Translations under genes and position numbers: made by a program
Notes under the pieces: generated by a model
Databases searched by the model: none
What the model was told of the DNA's origin: nothing
What the model saw: the letters and a program-made list of their open reading frames with translations, nothing else
Source of the DNA: an uncultured Verrucomicrobiota bacterium
GTDB lineage: Bacteria; Verrucomicrobiota; Verrucomicrobiia; Limisphaerales; UBA1319
Direction: 5' to 3'
NCBI GenBank assembly: GCA_903845125.1
Contig: CAIMWS010000282.1
Coordinates: forward strand, 1-64,000
Length of the DNA: 64,000 bases
Part shown: positions 49,387 through 60,161 of the stretch, in pieces
How positions within the stretch are numbered: position 1 is the first letter of the stretch
Layout of the letters: each line of letters opens with the position of its first letter

Positions 49387-52300
49387 CTACGAACAGCCCA
49401 AGCTCTCGCCGCAGTTCAGGCACTTGTAGCAGGCGCCATTGCGCACGGTGACATGCCCGCAGGAGGGGCAAGTGGGCGCGTCCTGCTGGAAATGGGCGAT
49501 GGAGGCGCTCAAAGTGTGGTAGCCATGGCCATTGCCGCCATTGTGCTTTTGGGCGGCCGGTCCGGGCACTTTGGCTTTTTCGCCGCCATTGGCCGCCAAC
49601 TCCGGACTGTCGGCCAAAGGGAGATCCGGAACCGGCCGGTTCACCTTTTTCTCGATCTCCTCCTGGAGGCCGGGAATGGAGAGTTCCGCCTGGTAGGAAG
49701 CCTGGGTATTGCTCTCCCGGTAGCCGGGCACAAATTGGAGGGCCATCCAGCGGAACACGTAGTCGATGATCGAGGAGGCGTTGCGGATTTCCGGATTGCG
49801 CGTGAAACCGGACGGCTCAAAACGCTGGTGGGCGAACTTGCGCACCAGGGTTTCCATGGGCACCCCGTATTGCAGGGCGATGCTGGTCAGGGTGGCGATG
49901 CAATCCATGAGGCCGCCGATGGTGGAGCCTTCCTTGGCCATGGTGATGAACAGTTCGCCGGGCTGGCCATCCTCGAACAGGCCAACCGTCAAATAGCCCT
50001 CGTGCCCGGCGATATCGAATTTATGGGTAACGGCCGTGCGGGTTTCCGGCAGGCGCCGGCGGACAGGTATACCCACTTTTTCACGCAGCTTGGCCACGGT
50101 CTTTTCCAGATCCTGGATCTTATCCTGGAGTGGCTTCAACTCGCTGCTGGGATCGGTCCCCGGCCCGCTTTCCTGGGTTTTCTTGGTGTTCAGGGGTTGC
50201 GAGCGCTTGGATCCATCCCGGTAAATGGCCACGCATTTCAGGCCCATTTTCCAAGCCTGCACGTAGGCATCCATGATGTCCTCCACGGAACAATCATTGG
50301 GCAGGTTGACGGTCTTGGAGATGGCTCCGCTGATGAACGGCTGGGCGGCGCCCATCATGCGCAGATGGGCCAGGTAATGGATGCTGCGCTGGCCGCGATC
50401 CGGCCGGAAGGCACAATCGAAGACCGGCAAGTGCTCCGGTTTCAGGCCGCTGGCGACCGGCTGGCCATTCTCGACCACGTCCTCGATGGTGTCATACCGG
50501 GCAATGTGGCCGGTGATTTTCTGAACGTCCGCCTCGGGATAGCCAAGCGCCTTCAGCGCCTCCGGCACCGTGCGGTTGACAATCTTGAGCATGCCCCCTC
50601 CCGCCAGGAGCTTGTATTTGACCAAGGCGATGTCCGGCTCGATGCCGGTGGTATCGCAATCCATCATGAAAGCGATGGTGCCGGTGGGAGCCAGCACGGA
50701 TACCTGAGCATTGCGGAAACCGTTTTTCCGGCCCAAATCCATGGCCCGGTTCCAGCAAGCCCGGGCTTCGTCCTTGAGGTATTCAAATCTCGGTTCGGGA
50801 TGGATGGCTTCCACCGCCTCCCGATGCATGCGGATGACGCCCAGCATCGATTCCACATTGTTTTTCAGAACCGGCTTTGAACCCCCCCGGCAGCGGGAAT
50901 CGTGGTAGCCTTGGAACGGCGCCAGGATCCCGGACATAAGGGCGGATTGCTCGTAAGCGGTGCCGGTCAGCATGGCCGTGATGGCACCGGCCAGGGACCG
51001 CCCCGCATCCGAATCGTAAGCGAGGCCGTAGCTCATGATCAACGAACCCAGGTTGGCATAGCCGAGGCCCAAAGTGCGAAACAGGTGGGAATTTTCCGCG
51101 ATTTCCTCCGTCGGGTAGGAGGCGTTATCCACGAGGATTTCCTGGGCTGTGATGAAAATCCGGATGGCGGCTTGGAAACGCTCCACATCGAATAGGCCGT
51201 CCGCCTTTTTGAACTTCATCAGGTTCAAGGAAGCGAGATTGCAGGCGGTATTGTCGAGGAACACGTATTCCGAGCAAGGATTGGTGGAGTGGATGGGAGC
51301 CGTGCCTTTGCAGGTGTGCCATTTCTGGATGGTGCCATCGTATTGCATGCCCGGATCGCCGCAAATGTAGGTGCCTTCGGCGATTTTCCGGAGCAGCTTG
51401 GCCGCGTCCTTGGTCTCCAGCGGCCGTCCGGTCGTCACCGAGCGGGTCACCCACTCCTTGCCGGCGAGGGCGGCCTGCATGAACTCGTCGCTGGCGCGCA
51501 CCGAGAGATTCTCGTTCTGATACATGACGCTGCCGTAAGCATCGCCATTATACGAACCGCTGTAGCCCTGCTCGATCAGCGCCCACGCTTTCTTCTCCTC
51601 AACTTGCTTGGCATCGATGAACTCTTCGATATCCCCATGCCAGTCGAACAAAGTGTTCATTTTCGCGGCCCGCCGGGTTTTCCCACCGGATTTGACCACA
51701 TTGGCCACCTGATCATAAACCTTGAGGAAGGAAAGCGGTCCGCTGGGGCGCCCGCCACCGCTCAACTTCTCCTTGTTGGAGCGGATGGGGGACAAATCGG
51801 TGCCCGTGCCTGAGCCGAATTTGAACAGCATAGCCTCGCTGTGGGCCAGCCGCATGATGGATTCCATGTTGTCATCCACCGATTGGATGAAACAGGCGCT
51901 GCACTGGGGCTTGATGTACTGCGAGGGAGCCCGTTCACAGGCTTTCTTATCCCCGTTGAAATACCAATTGCCCAGCGCGGATGTGTTCCCCACGCCATAT
52001 TCATGATACAAGCCAACATTGAACCAAACCGGAGAATTGAAGGATCCATGCTGGTTGACACAAAGCCATACCAGCTCGGAATAAAAGACTTCGCCATCCT
52101 CCTGGCTGAAATACCCGTCCTGCACCCCCCAGTCGGCGATGGTCCGGCATACCCGGTGGATCAGCTGGCGCGCTGAAGTCTCGCGCTCCGGAGTGTTTTG
52201 CTCGCCGTAAAAATATTTGGAAACCACCACCTTGGAGGCCAGGTAGGACCAACTTTTTGGCACTTCCACATTTTCCTGCTTGAACACCACCTTGCCATTG

Positions 52301-52497
52301 TCGTCGGTGATTTCAGCGAGGCGGCGATCCCAATCCACTTGCTCAAACGGACTCTGCCTGGCATCACTGAACACCCGCTGGATTTTCAACGTCTTGGGCT
52401 CCAAACGTCCGTTGGAACGTTTTTTGGGAACCATGCCCCGGCTTGAGCGCCCCCGGGTGGGAACCGGGATGCTCACATCTTCGCGACTATCGATCAT
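49387..52497 (-). CDS. nrdJ: Vitamin B12-dependent ribonucleotide reductase (class II)
   Basis: GNTSALGNWYFNGDKK; NPCSEYVFLDNTACNLASLNLMKF; SVLAPTGTIAFMMDCDTTGIEPDIALVKYK; C-terminal CPSCGHVTVRNGACYKCLNCGESLGC. Confidence 0.97.
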   Translation of the reverse strand: MIDSREDVSIPVPTRGRSSRGMVPKKRSNGRLEPKTLKIQRVFSDARQSPFEQVDWDRRLAEITDDNGKVVFKQENVEVPKSWSYLASKVVVSKYFYGEQNTPERETSARQLIHRVCRTIADWGVQDGYFSQEDGEVFYSELVWLCVNQHGSFNSPVWFNVGLYHEYGVGNTSALGNWYFNGDKKACERAPSQYIKPQCSACFIQSVDDNMESIMRLAHSEAMLFKFGSGTGTDLSPIRSNKEKLSGGGRPSGPLSFLKVYDQVANVVKSGGKTRRAAKMNTLFDWHGDIEEFIDAKQVEEKKAWALIEQGYSGSYNGDAYGSVMYQNENLSVRASDEFMQAALAGKEWVTRSVTTGRPLETKDAAKLLRKIAEGTYICGDPGMQYDGTIQKWHTCKGTAPIHSTNPCSEYVFLDNTACNLASLNLMKFKKADGLFDVERFQAAIRIFITAQEILVDNASYPTEEIAENSHLFRTLGLGYANLGSLIMSYGLAYDSDAGRSLAGAITAMLTGTAYEQSALMSGILAPFQGYHDSRCRGGSKPVLKNNVESMLGVIRMHREAVEAIHPEPRFEYLKDEARACWNRAMDLGRKNGFRNAQVSVLAPTGTIAFMMDCDTTGIEPDIALVKYKLLAGGGMLKIVNRTVPEALKALGYPEADVQKITGHIARYDTIEDVVENGQPVASGLKPEHLPVFDCAFRPDRGQRSIHYLAHLRMMGAAQPFISGAISKTVNLPNDCSVEDIMDAYVQAWKMGLKCVAIYRDGSKRSQPLNTKKTQESGPGTDPSSELKPLQDKIQDLEKTVAKLREKVGIPVRRRLPETRTAVTHKFDIAGHEGYLTVGLFEDGQPGELFITMAKEGSTIGGLMDCIATLTSIALQYGVPMETLVRKFAHQRFEPSGFTRNPEIRNASSIIDYVFRWMALQFVPGYRESNTQASYQAELSIPGLQEEIEKKVNRPVPDLPLADSPELAANGGEKAKVPGPAAQKHNGGNGHGYHTLSASIAHFQQDAPTCPSCGHVTVRNGACYKCLNCGESLGCS

Positions 52498-52630
52498 AAA
52501 CGCACCTTCAATCTGGAAAAAACCAAAACGGATGCACATCGCCAGCCTCAGGCAATACCCATCCGTTCAAAAACTCGTCAAAACCGAGGTTGAATCAAAC
52601 CAAAACCAAAAATCATCAATCCGACAAATA

Positions 52631-52678
52631 ACCCCATTTAGTGGGGCTTTTCCAAAACCATACCACTACCCATTGTGT
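52631..52678 (-). promoter_or_regulatory. Candidate tandem NrdR-box pair upstream of nrdJ
   Basis: Minus-strand ACACAATGGGTAGTGG (52663-52678) and CCCCACTAAATGGGGT (52631-52646); centres exactly 32 bp apart. Confidence 0.4.
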
Positions 52679-52881
52679 CATCAAGAGGATTTTAAAAATT
52701 AATTTCAACCGCCGTTTCTGGTTGGAAATCAAGCAGTTCCGAACGAAAAAAAAGTGGCTGACTGGGGAGCCAAACTGAACCCCACGGCTGGGGCATCACA
52801 CTTACCCACCCATAGCACTCGCTATCAATGGGTTATGAATACTTCAAAACCGGCCTGCTCGACGGCTTTAAATCCGAAGCA

Positions 52882-55800
52882 TTACTCCGCCAGGCGGACT
52901 CGATAATAAAGACCGGAATAGGGATTATTATCCACAAATTCCATGCTGCTGCCGGTGCCGATGAGGTTGGAAGCGAGCGGTTTCCAATTGGGATCACTCA
53001 AAGAATCGGTGCGCTCAATCACGTAAACTTTGCCCTCCACCGAAGGCCAGCGCAGTTTCACCCCCTGGGTGCCGGTGGGCAATTTCGTGCGCAGGGAATG
53101 AAGTTTCAAGGTTGATTTCCAGTCGGATGGGTTGGTGCCAGCCTTGAATTCCGCCCAATTGGGCACTCCATCACCATCGGCATCCGCTTGGGCATCCCCC
53201 AGCAAATTACCAAGGCTGCCAAAGTAACGTAACCGCCAGGAGTCAGGAATGCCATCCTTCCAGGAGGATTTCAAACGGTCACCCAGGGAAATCAATCCCG
53301 GGCTGATATCGGTGGGGAACAGGCCCAAACCATTGGGAGAACCGGAGAAATACTTGATGGCCACCCGGTAATTGGCGGCTTCGGAAGCGCTGGCGGGAAT
53401 GGCGAGCGAGAGGGTGCCAAGGATCGAGTCCCCCAACAATCCGGCAATGGAATCATCCAACCAGACCGCAGCATAATTACCCAAGTTCTTGGACATGCTG
53501 TATGTCGGATTGCCCAGCCCCGGGGTGGGATTAAAGACGATGTCTTTGGATAAAGCGGGAGCATTATCGAGCGGCTCCACTTCGAGGTTAAACATAAGCA
53601 CCTTGAGCGGAAGGCTCCCTTGGATCCGGGCATGAATCGGAACCAAGATTTCCTTGCCGGGCTGGACTTGGAAATCCTCGGCATAAATTTTCACAAAGGA
53701 CTCCGCCTGGGGATTGAGTGGCTGGTTGGGCGGCGTGAAGGATGACTTGCGGATGGCTTTGCTGGCGGGACGGGATTCCATGCGCCCAGCCAGCGGACTA
53801 TTGATATAGAACCAAGTGCGCGCTCCATTCGTATAGGTACGGGCGACCCATTTTAAAGAAGGATCCAATGAACGCCGGAAGGTGACGTATATATCATCAA
53901 TCGCCAATTGGCCATCGCCAGATACGATATTGTCGATGTTGACCACAGGTCCATTAAGAGCACCGCTGCCATCGGAGGAATCCATGGCATCGAAGAAGTC
54001 ACTGTTCAACACCGGGGTATTCAATCCATAAACAGCCGATTGAAAAGTCTCCATGACATCGTTGTTCCGCAAATCCCGATCCCCAAAGTCGCCCGCATTA
54101 TACCACCTGAATCCCCGCACATCTCCGACAATATAATTAGTGTAGGCGATGGCCAGATTCCGCACTGCCAAAGGTTTATTCGTTCCAGCATAAGGTGCAT
54201 CAATATATGCATCCTTTGAGATCCCATCGGAAGTGGCCGATGGCAGGCCAATTTTGACCTGGTAGGACTGCCCTTCCACAGCCGTGAAAGGCACCTTGAA
54301 TTTGAAAGACCCCACCACCACTTTTTGGTCTGTGGCACTTAAAAACATCCGGTCCTGGGCGATGGAATAAGTGATCAAATCCTGCGACCGGGTATCATAA
54401 AGATTGGTGCTGCCAGCCCGCTCCAGCCAACCGACTGCCAACAAATTGCCATTGGATGAGATCAGGGAAGAATAGTTACCGGAAGCGCTATTATACATAG
54501 CCGGGGGTATGATAAAATATGCGGAATCGATTTTCTTGAGCAGCAGGGAACTGAAACCTAACAAATTACTATCGACGGGCGGGGCCCCGTTCAAATTGGT
54601 AACCGAGAGATTGAATTGCAAGGAGTACATTTTCTCCGACCCTCCCAAGAGGGTCAGCGCTACTGGGGCCATAAAATTCTGGCCTGGCATGCCAACGAAT
54701 GCGCTGGAAGCCTCGATGCCTGGATCAAAACCCAGAGAAATCTGGTTGGCTTGAATCCGGTTGAAAAAGAAGGTTTTGGGAATTGGATCGCTATCAATGA
54801 AATTATCCTTGCGCGCTTGAACCCAAATCTTGAGGTCGGAAGTTATATTGGTGCTGAGGCTTTCACTATTCATGTAAGGTCCGCGAAGCCAATCAGCCGG
54901 GAATTGGGTGAAAATATTCGTCACCTTATTGGCATAATCCAGCGGCACCGGAACGAAATAAACCTTGGCGCCCAAGGTTGAACAATAAAGAGAAAAAGAC
55001 GCTGCGTTATCTCCCTGGACACTGGGGGACGCCACTTGATACTGAATGCGCGATTCCACCAACGAACTAGGCCTGCGTCCATCCGCCTGACCCACGGCGG
55101 TGATCGTCAAAACCCCATTGGTGGCTTTGCCTGAATCCACCAGGGAAGCGGGCATGGCAGTTGCCTCAGCCCCATCCTCGAAGTAAGGCGCCGGGTAGCC
55201 ATTGAAGCCAACGACCGGAGGTTGTCCGTCGAAAGAGTAGTAAGCGTCCGTTTTCGCTTCCGCCGCAATGGCAATCACCACTTCATTATTAAATGTCTCC
55301 TGGGCAGTTAGTGGAACCAGCTTAAACAAGTTTTTTCCGGAGTCCTTATCCAAAACAATGGTGACCACACCAACGATCGGCGCAGAGACTGGTGGCTTGG
55401 ATTCGCCGGCCTGAATTTGCCGGATCGCATGGTTGGCCGAATCCACCACCAGCAACTTGATTTCCCCTGGCAAGCTGAGGTCGATGGCATTGATGGGCCC
55501 ATTAAAACGAGCCACCGTTGGTTTTCCATCTACCATGCCTGGCACTCCAGTCAATCCTGCATAGGTGCTCACAGTCCAGACGTTCGATCCAAAAAACGCG
55601 CTCAAATCGGGATCCTTGAATACTTTCCGAATGGTCTGGTTGCCGTAATCGCAAACCAGCAGCCAGGGATTGGCTGGATCGTTGTTGACCACGGAAAGAC
55701 CGAAGGGGGAATTAAACTTGGCCAAAGTCCCGAAAAAACTGTCATTCGCTCCGGGCATTCCAGAAGTGCTGCCAGCCAAATACTCCGGAGTATAAAGGCC

Positions 55801-56463
55801 GTTGGCCAAAACCAGCCTCTTGATGGAATGCGTGCGTAACTCGGAGACGAAGATGCTGCCGTCCCAGCCCAAGGCCAGCCCTACCGGCTGTTCCACAGCT
55901 GTGGAAATGGTTCGAATAAAATCAGTTCCGTTTAGGTTATATATCATGCGAACCGCATTGTTCCGGGTATCCGCCACAAAAATATTGGTGCCATCGGTTA
56001 CCAACGCCGTAGGGTAATTAAAAGTTGCGTCAAGCACTGGCCCATCAGAAACATCACCCGACTTCTCGGGTGTGCCAGCAAAAAGCGAGACTATGGGAAT
56101 ACGGTTATTCTGGTTGGAAATGAACCTCAAAACATGATTTGCCGAGTCCGCCACCACCAAACCACCCTGAAACGAAATAATCCCCTTGGGCGAGGAAAAC
56201 ATGGCCAGCATTCCGGGGCCCTCTGAATAACCTTGGACATTCTGCACTCCCGCAATGTCGGTCAAGATCCCGGTATCCGGCACGTATCGAAAAACACGAT
56301 GGCTGCTATCCGTTAAAAAATAATTCTGGTTGGCATCGACGGTGACCCCGTAGGGTTCAAATAATCCACTGGTGATCAGAGAAACCACATTGGGATCGGC
56401 GGCAGCAGCTTTTTGAATCCAAAAGGTCGCAACGAAGGCAACCAGAATTCTCATCGTTTTCAT
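52882..56463 (-). CDS. Secreted NHL-repeat protein with internal cohesin-like/dockerin-like modules (paralog A)
   Basis: NHL propeller (ITSGLFEPYGVTVDANQNYFLTDSSHRVFRY...); dockerin-like VGDVRGFRWYNAGDFGDRDLRNNDVMETFQ...GDGQLAIDDIYVTFRRSL; C-terminal DADGDGVPNWAEFKAGTNPSD. ORF open to 56592; start 56463 or 56475 likely. Confidence 0.85.
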   Translation of the reverse strand: MKTMRILVAFVATFWIQKAAAADPNVVSLITSGLFEPYGVTVDANQNYFLTDSSHRVFRYVPDTGILTDIAGVQNVQGYSEGPGMLAMFSSPKGIISFQGGLVVADSANHVLRFISNQNNRIPIVSLFAGTPEKSGDVSDGPVLDATFNYPTALVTDGTNIFVADTRNNAVRMIYNLNGTDFIRTISTAVEQPVGLALGWDGSIFVSELRTHSIKRLVLANGLYTPEYLAGSTSGMPGANDSFFGTLAKFNSPFGLSVVNNDPANPWLLVCDYGNQTIRKVFKDPDLSAFFGSNVWTVSTYAGLTGVPGMVDGKPTVARFNGPINAIDLSLPGEIKLLVVDSANHAIRQIQAGESKPPVSAPIVGVVTIVLDKDSGKNLFKLVPLTAQETFNNEVVIAIAAEAKTDAYYSFDGQPPVVGFNGYPAPYFEDGAEATAMPASLVDSGKATNGVLTITAVGQADGRRPSSLVESRIQYQVASPSVQGDNAASFSLYCSTLGAKVYFVPVPLDYANKVTNIFTQFPADWLRGPYMNSESLSTNITSDLKIWVQARKDNFIDSDPIPKTFFFNRIQANQISLGFDPGIEASSAFVGMPGQNFMAPVALTLLGGSEKMYSLQFNLSVTNLNGAPPVDSNLLGFSSLLLKKIDSAYFIIPPAMYNSASGNYSSLISSNGNLLAVGWLERAGSTNLYDTRSQDLITYSIAQDRMFLSATDQKVVVGSFKFKVPFTAVEGQSYQVKIGLPSATSDGISKDAYIDAPYAGTNKPLAVRNLAIAYTNYIVGDVRGFRWYNAGDFGDRDLRNNDVMETFQSAVYGLNTPVLNSDFFDAMDSSDGSGALNGPVVNIDNIVSGDGQLAIDDIYVTFRRSLDPSLKWVARTYTNGARTWFYINSPLAGRMESRPASKAIRKSSFTPPNQPLNPQAESFVKIYAEDFQVQPGKEILVPIHARIQGSLPLKVLMFNLEVEPLDNAPALSKDIVFNPTPGLGNPTYSMSKNLGNYAAVWLDDSIAGLLGDSILGTLSLAIPASASEAANYRVAIKYFSGSPNGLGLFPTDISPGLISLGDRLKSSWKDGIPDSWRLRYFGSLGNLLGDAQADADGDGVPNWAEFKAGTNPSDWKSTLKLHSLRTKLPTGTQGVKLRWPSVEGKVYVIERTDSLSDPNWKPLASNLIGTGSSMEFVDNNPYSGLYYRVRLAE

Positions 56464-56682
56464 GGTCTTAAGCATAGCAAGAAACGCGCCTGAATACGTT
56501 ATATCATTTACTCCAAGTTCCCTCCCAAAAAGTCCAACTGACTGCAGACTAAGCCGTCCGCTAACAGGGAACCACCGATTGACCATAATCAAAGGGAGGA
56601 AAGCCTGGCAGCCTTCCTCCCGTGTTTCTAAAACCTGACTGCCGGTCCACTCAAAAACACGCGCGACCGGGAAGGCATGTAT

Positions 56683-59600
56683 TTACGCCTTGCGAATCCG
56701 GTAATAAACCGTGTTGCCGCTGCTCTTGGCGTCGGCAAACTCCTGGATCAGATCAGCCCCGGTTTGAGCGGCTACCTTCTCCCACTTGAGGAGATCCGTC
56801 GAGCGCTCCACGATGTAATTCTGGCCGTTCTCCGCAAACCAGCGCATGATGAACTTCCCATCGCTCATCTTGAAGCGCCAGGCATACTGGGTGGGATTCA
56901 TGCCGGAAAGATACTTTTGCAGGTTGGTGAAACCATCACCTGCGGCACACACATTTTCCCCAGCCTTGGGACTGTCGTAGCTGCCGAAGTACCGAGCCTT
57001 CCACCCATCGGGGCAAACCCGGCCGGTGGTAGCAGGGGTCCCCACATTCACCCGGCACGGCATGGCTTCAATATCGAATTGGGCGGTGAAGTCATTGGCT
57101 CCATCCGCATTGGCGAAATGGACGGTATAATATTGCCCGGATTGAGCACTGGCCGGAATCGCCATTTGCACGTAGCCAATCAACTGGGAGTCTTTGATGT
57201 TCAACGGATTCTGGAAGAAGGACCAACCGGCCGCCACTTCGTTTTTGGGTAATCCCTGAATCCCCATGGGAGCGGGCAGATTGGCGTCGGCCACAAATTT
57301 GGCAGGCAGTTCCAACTCAGGCGCCCCGGCTTCGGGAACCACCACGGCCCGGAATTGCAGACCGCTGATTTTCATGCCGGCAGTGCCACGGGCAAAAACC
57401 GGAACGTTGATGGTCGATCCCGGCACCACGTTGCCCATGGGTTTGGCTTCAATGGTCCCCTGCACATTCCAACCGGTATTGTTGGGGTCAATAGCCACCA
57501 ATTGTGCCAACGAAGAAGGGGTGCCGTTGGTAGTAGACTCTGCCACTCTTCGCCCACCGATCCCCCAGTGACGACGCCAGTTATGGGTGTTATTGCCCAA
57601 GCCAAGGCTGCGCGCCAGATCGGCATTCTTATGCAGGCTCAAGGAGCGGAACAGGATAACCTGCCAGTCGAGGAAGCGGATTTGACCGTCGCCGCCTGCA
57701 GTAGTTCCATAATCCAGCGGATAAGCATCCATGGCGTCAAAGACATCGGAAAAATTGAAAGGAACCCGGACCCCCAAGGAGGCGGCGTAAATATTATTGA
57801 CATCGTTGTTCTGCAATTGGTCATCCCCGTAACCACCGGCATTATACCAGCGTTTGCTGGACAAGTCGCAGTCACCCACCATGTAGGAAACATTTTTCAC
57901 ATCCAGCTTACGCGGGAGATTAGGTTCCATATTGACGGGAGTATGCAGGCCATCGGAAGTGGCAGAAGGAGCCAAAACCTTGATTTCATATTGTTTCCCT
58001 TCAGTGGCGGTGGGGGGCACAGGCACGGCCACCAAAGCCACGGTGGCCCAGTCCTGGTTGACATAAAAATTGGCATTGGTCGAGATGTAGGATATGGCCA
58101 AGCCACGGGTAATCACGCCGGAGGCATCAGCAAACGAATAAGAGTTGGCATTGTAAGTGGAAACTCCGGGATTAGCGTTGCCAGTGAAGGTGATATAGTC
58201 ATTGGTGGCATTGTAGGGAACTGGAACAAAACGGTCCAATATGGCCGGAGCACCAGCCAGCGGCGTAACTTCCACCCGGAATTGGAGGGATCGCAATCCA
58301 ACATTATTCAACAACTTGATTTGAATCGGGACCAGCACTGTGGCGCCAATACCGCCCACGTAGTCCGTTGTAACACCAATCAAACTGGCTTTAATGTCGG
58401 TCAACTTGTAACTCCTTTCGGCAAGTTCGCTGTCCTGATAACCATTCTTGTAGGCTTGTACCTTCAAGGTAACCGTATCCTGATTCATCTGGATCTTGAA
58501 CAAGCTGGAATCATCCCAGTCTGACCGAATCCCGTTGGCTCCATTAATCGGATTGGAGCCGTCTGAGGTCCTGAATAGAACTGAATTAGTAGTGGTACCG
58601 GTTACTTGGACTGAAGTGGGATCGTCACCAAGAATGATGGGTTTGGCCACTTTGAAAGCCACCTGGGCGGTCGCCAAGTCGCTGGAGATGCGCCCATTCG
58701 CCCGGCTGTAAGCCTTGATATAGAGGTTGGTTTTATAGGACTCAATGATGGTGAACTTCATCGGATCCGCCTTCATCCCGTCGGAATAATCAACGGCCGA
58801 TTTGGCTTCGCTTGATGAGCGCGGATCAATGGTATCATCCGTCGAGATGGTGTAAAGAGTTTCAACCCCGGAAACCTGGGGCATGACGGTGATCGACACA
58901 TTGTTGAAATACAGCTCATTGGTAATGGGTATCAACTTGGTGATCATTTCATTGAATATATTGGAAACCAAAGTGACCTGCCCGATGATCGGAGTGGCGA
59001 TTTTAGGTTGGGGCGGATAGAGGGTCACGTTCTTGAGTGAACCTTTAAATAGATCTGAACTGGGATTGAGCAGGTCCGTCAGGTAGAAATTCCCCCAGAT
59101 GTCGGTCGCCAGGGAAATCGGCTCTCCCAGATTGGCGCTGGCGGAATTGGCGTAGTTGGTTACCGCAAAAGTGAGGCTGTTCGTGGTTGGCAGATAAACC
59201 CGCCGAAGGGCTTGGTTGCCGGTATCGCAGACCAACAAACCCACTTTGCCACCGACCCACAACAAGCCCCGAGGTGCGTTGAACAAGGCGTTGGCGCCTT
59301 GCGCCGAATCCTTGTTTCCGTAAATGAAGCTATCGCCACTGCCGGCTATGATGGAAAGGTTGGAAGTGACCAAGCTATAGGCCCGTATGGCGTGGTTGCC
59401 GGTATCCGCTATAAACACGCGATTGGCAACCGAATCAACGGCCACCCCGGTTGGACGGTAAAGAACAGGCGAGGCAATCACCGTGGTGACTTTCCCCGCC
59501 AAATCTATTTTGCGGATTGCATTATTGCCCATGTCCGCCACGTAGACGATCCCATTAGTGTCCACAGCCAATCCGGCAGGAGAGTTAAAACCTGCCGCAG

Positions 59601-60000
59601 CACCGGTCCCGTCCACCGGCCCCGTGACCGACTGATCTCCGCCCGCCAGCAGGGAAACCACGCCGTCGATGGTGACCGAGAAAATCTTATGCTGGCCGGC
59701 ATCGGCAATCACCAATCCTTTGCGAGCGGGAACATAAACCAAACCTTGGGGACTGAGGAATCCGTTCGCAAACAGCGTCACCTGCCCCGTGTTGGCATCG
59801 TATTTCATGATGCGACCCGGCTCGGAATCCTGGTCATAGATACCTCCACTGTCGGTCACATAAACATTATTAGTGGCATCCACCGCCACCCCGTAAGGTT
59901 CGAACAGGCCGTTCGTGATTACAGTCCCGATGTTTTGAGCGGTCACATTCAGGGCCAGAATGCCTGAGAGAATGACTGCCAAGGCTATTAGTTTTTTCAT
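56683..60000 (-). CDS. Secreted NHL-repeat protein with internal cohesin-like/dockerin-like modules (paralog B)
   Basis: MKKLIALAVILSGILALNVTAQ signal; ITNGLFEPYGVAVDATNNVYVTDSGG; dockerin-like YGDDQLQNNDVNNIYAASLG...GGDGQIRFLDWQVILFRSL. Confidence 0.88.
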   Translation of the reverse strand: MKKLIALAVILSGILALNVTAQNIGTVITNGLFEPYGVAVDATNNVYVTDSGGIYDQDSEPGRIMKYDANTGQVTLFANGFLSPQGLVYVPARKGLVIADAGQHKIFSVTIDGVVSLLAGGDQSVTGPVDGTGAAAGFNSPAGLAVDTNGIVYVADMGNNAIRKIDLAGKVTTVIASPVLYRPTGVAVDSVANRVFIADTGNHAIRAYSLVTSNLSIIAGSGDSFIYGNKDSAQGANALFNAPRGLLWVGGKVGLLVCDTGNQALRRVYLPTTNSLTFAVTNYANSASANLGEPISLATDIWGNFYLTDLLNPSSDLFKGSLKNVTLYPPQPKIATPIIGQVTLVSNIFNEMITKLIPITNELYFNNVSITVMPQVSGVETLYTISTDDTIDPRSSSEAKSAVDYSDGMKADPMKFTIIESYKTNLYIKAYSRANGRISSDLATAQVAFKVAKPIILGDDPTSVQVTGTTTNSVLFRTSDGSNPINGANGIRSDWDDSSLFKIQMNQDTVTLKVQAYKNGYQDSELAERSYKLTDIKASLIGVTTDYVGGIGATVLVPIQIKLLNNVGLRSLQFRVEVTPLAGAPAILDRFVPVPYNATNDYITFTGNANPGVSTYNANSYSFADASGVITRGLAISYISTNANFYVNQDWATVALVAVPVPPTATEGKQYEIKVLAPSATSDGLHTPVNMEPNLPRKLDVKNVSYMVGDCDLSSKRWYNAGGYGDDQLQNNDVNNIYAASLGVRVPFNFSDVFDAMDAYPLDYGTTAGGDGQIRFLDWQVILFRSLSLHKNADLARSLGLGNNTHNWRRHWGIGGRRVAESTTNGTPSSLAQLVAIDPNNTGWNVQGTIEAKPMGNVVPGSTINVPVFARGTAGMKISGLQFRAVVVPEAGAPELELPAKFVADANLPAPMGIQGLPKNEVAAGWSFFQNPLNIKDSQLIGYVQMAIPASAQSGQYYTVHFANADGANDFTAQFDIEAMPCRVNVGTPATTGRVCPDGWKARYFGSYDSPKAGENVCAAGDGFTNLQKYLSGMNPTQYAWRFKMSDGKFIMRWFAENGQNYIVERSTDLLKWEKVAAQTGADLIQEFADAKSSGNTVYYRIRKA

Positions 60001-60161
60001 ACGCCAGTACTTATTGTTTAACTATTTACTACAACTTCCGTGCATTGACAAATCTAATTTTTCCACAATTCTACTCTGAACCAATCCCCCACCCATTGTG
60101 GGCCAACCCGTGCCAATTCCACAACCGATGGAGTTCCAACCTAAACTCAGCTTACCACTCC

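Noticed and set aside
52500-52800. Cobalamin riboswitch upstream of nrdJ
   Set aside because: No B12-box-like or extended folded leader recognised by eye; only short hairpins found
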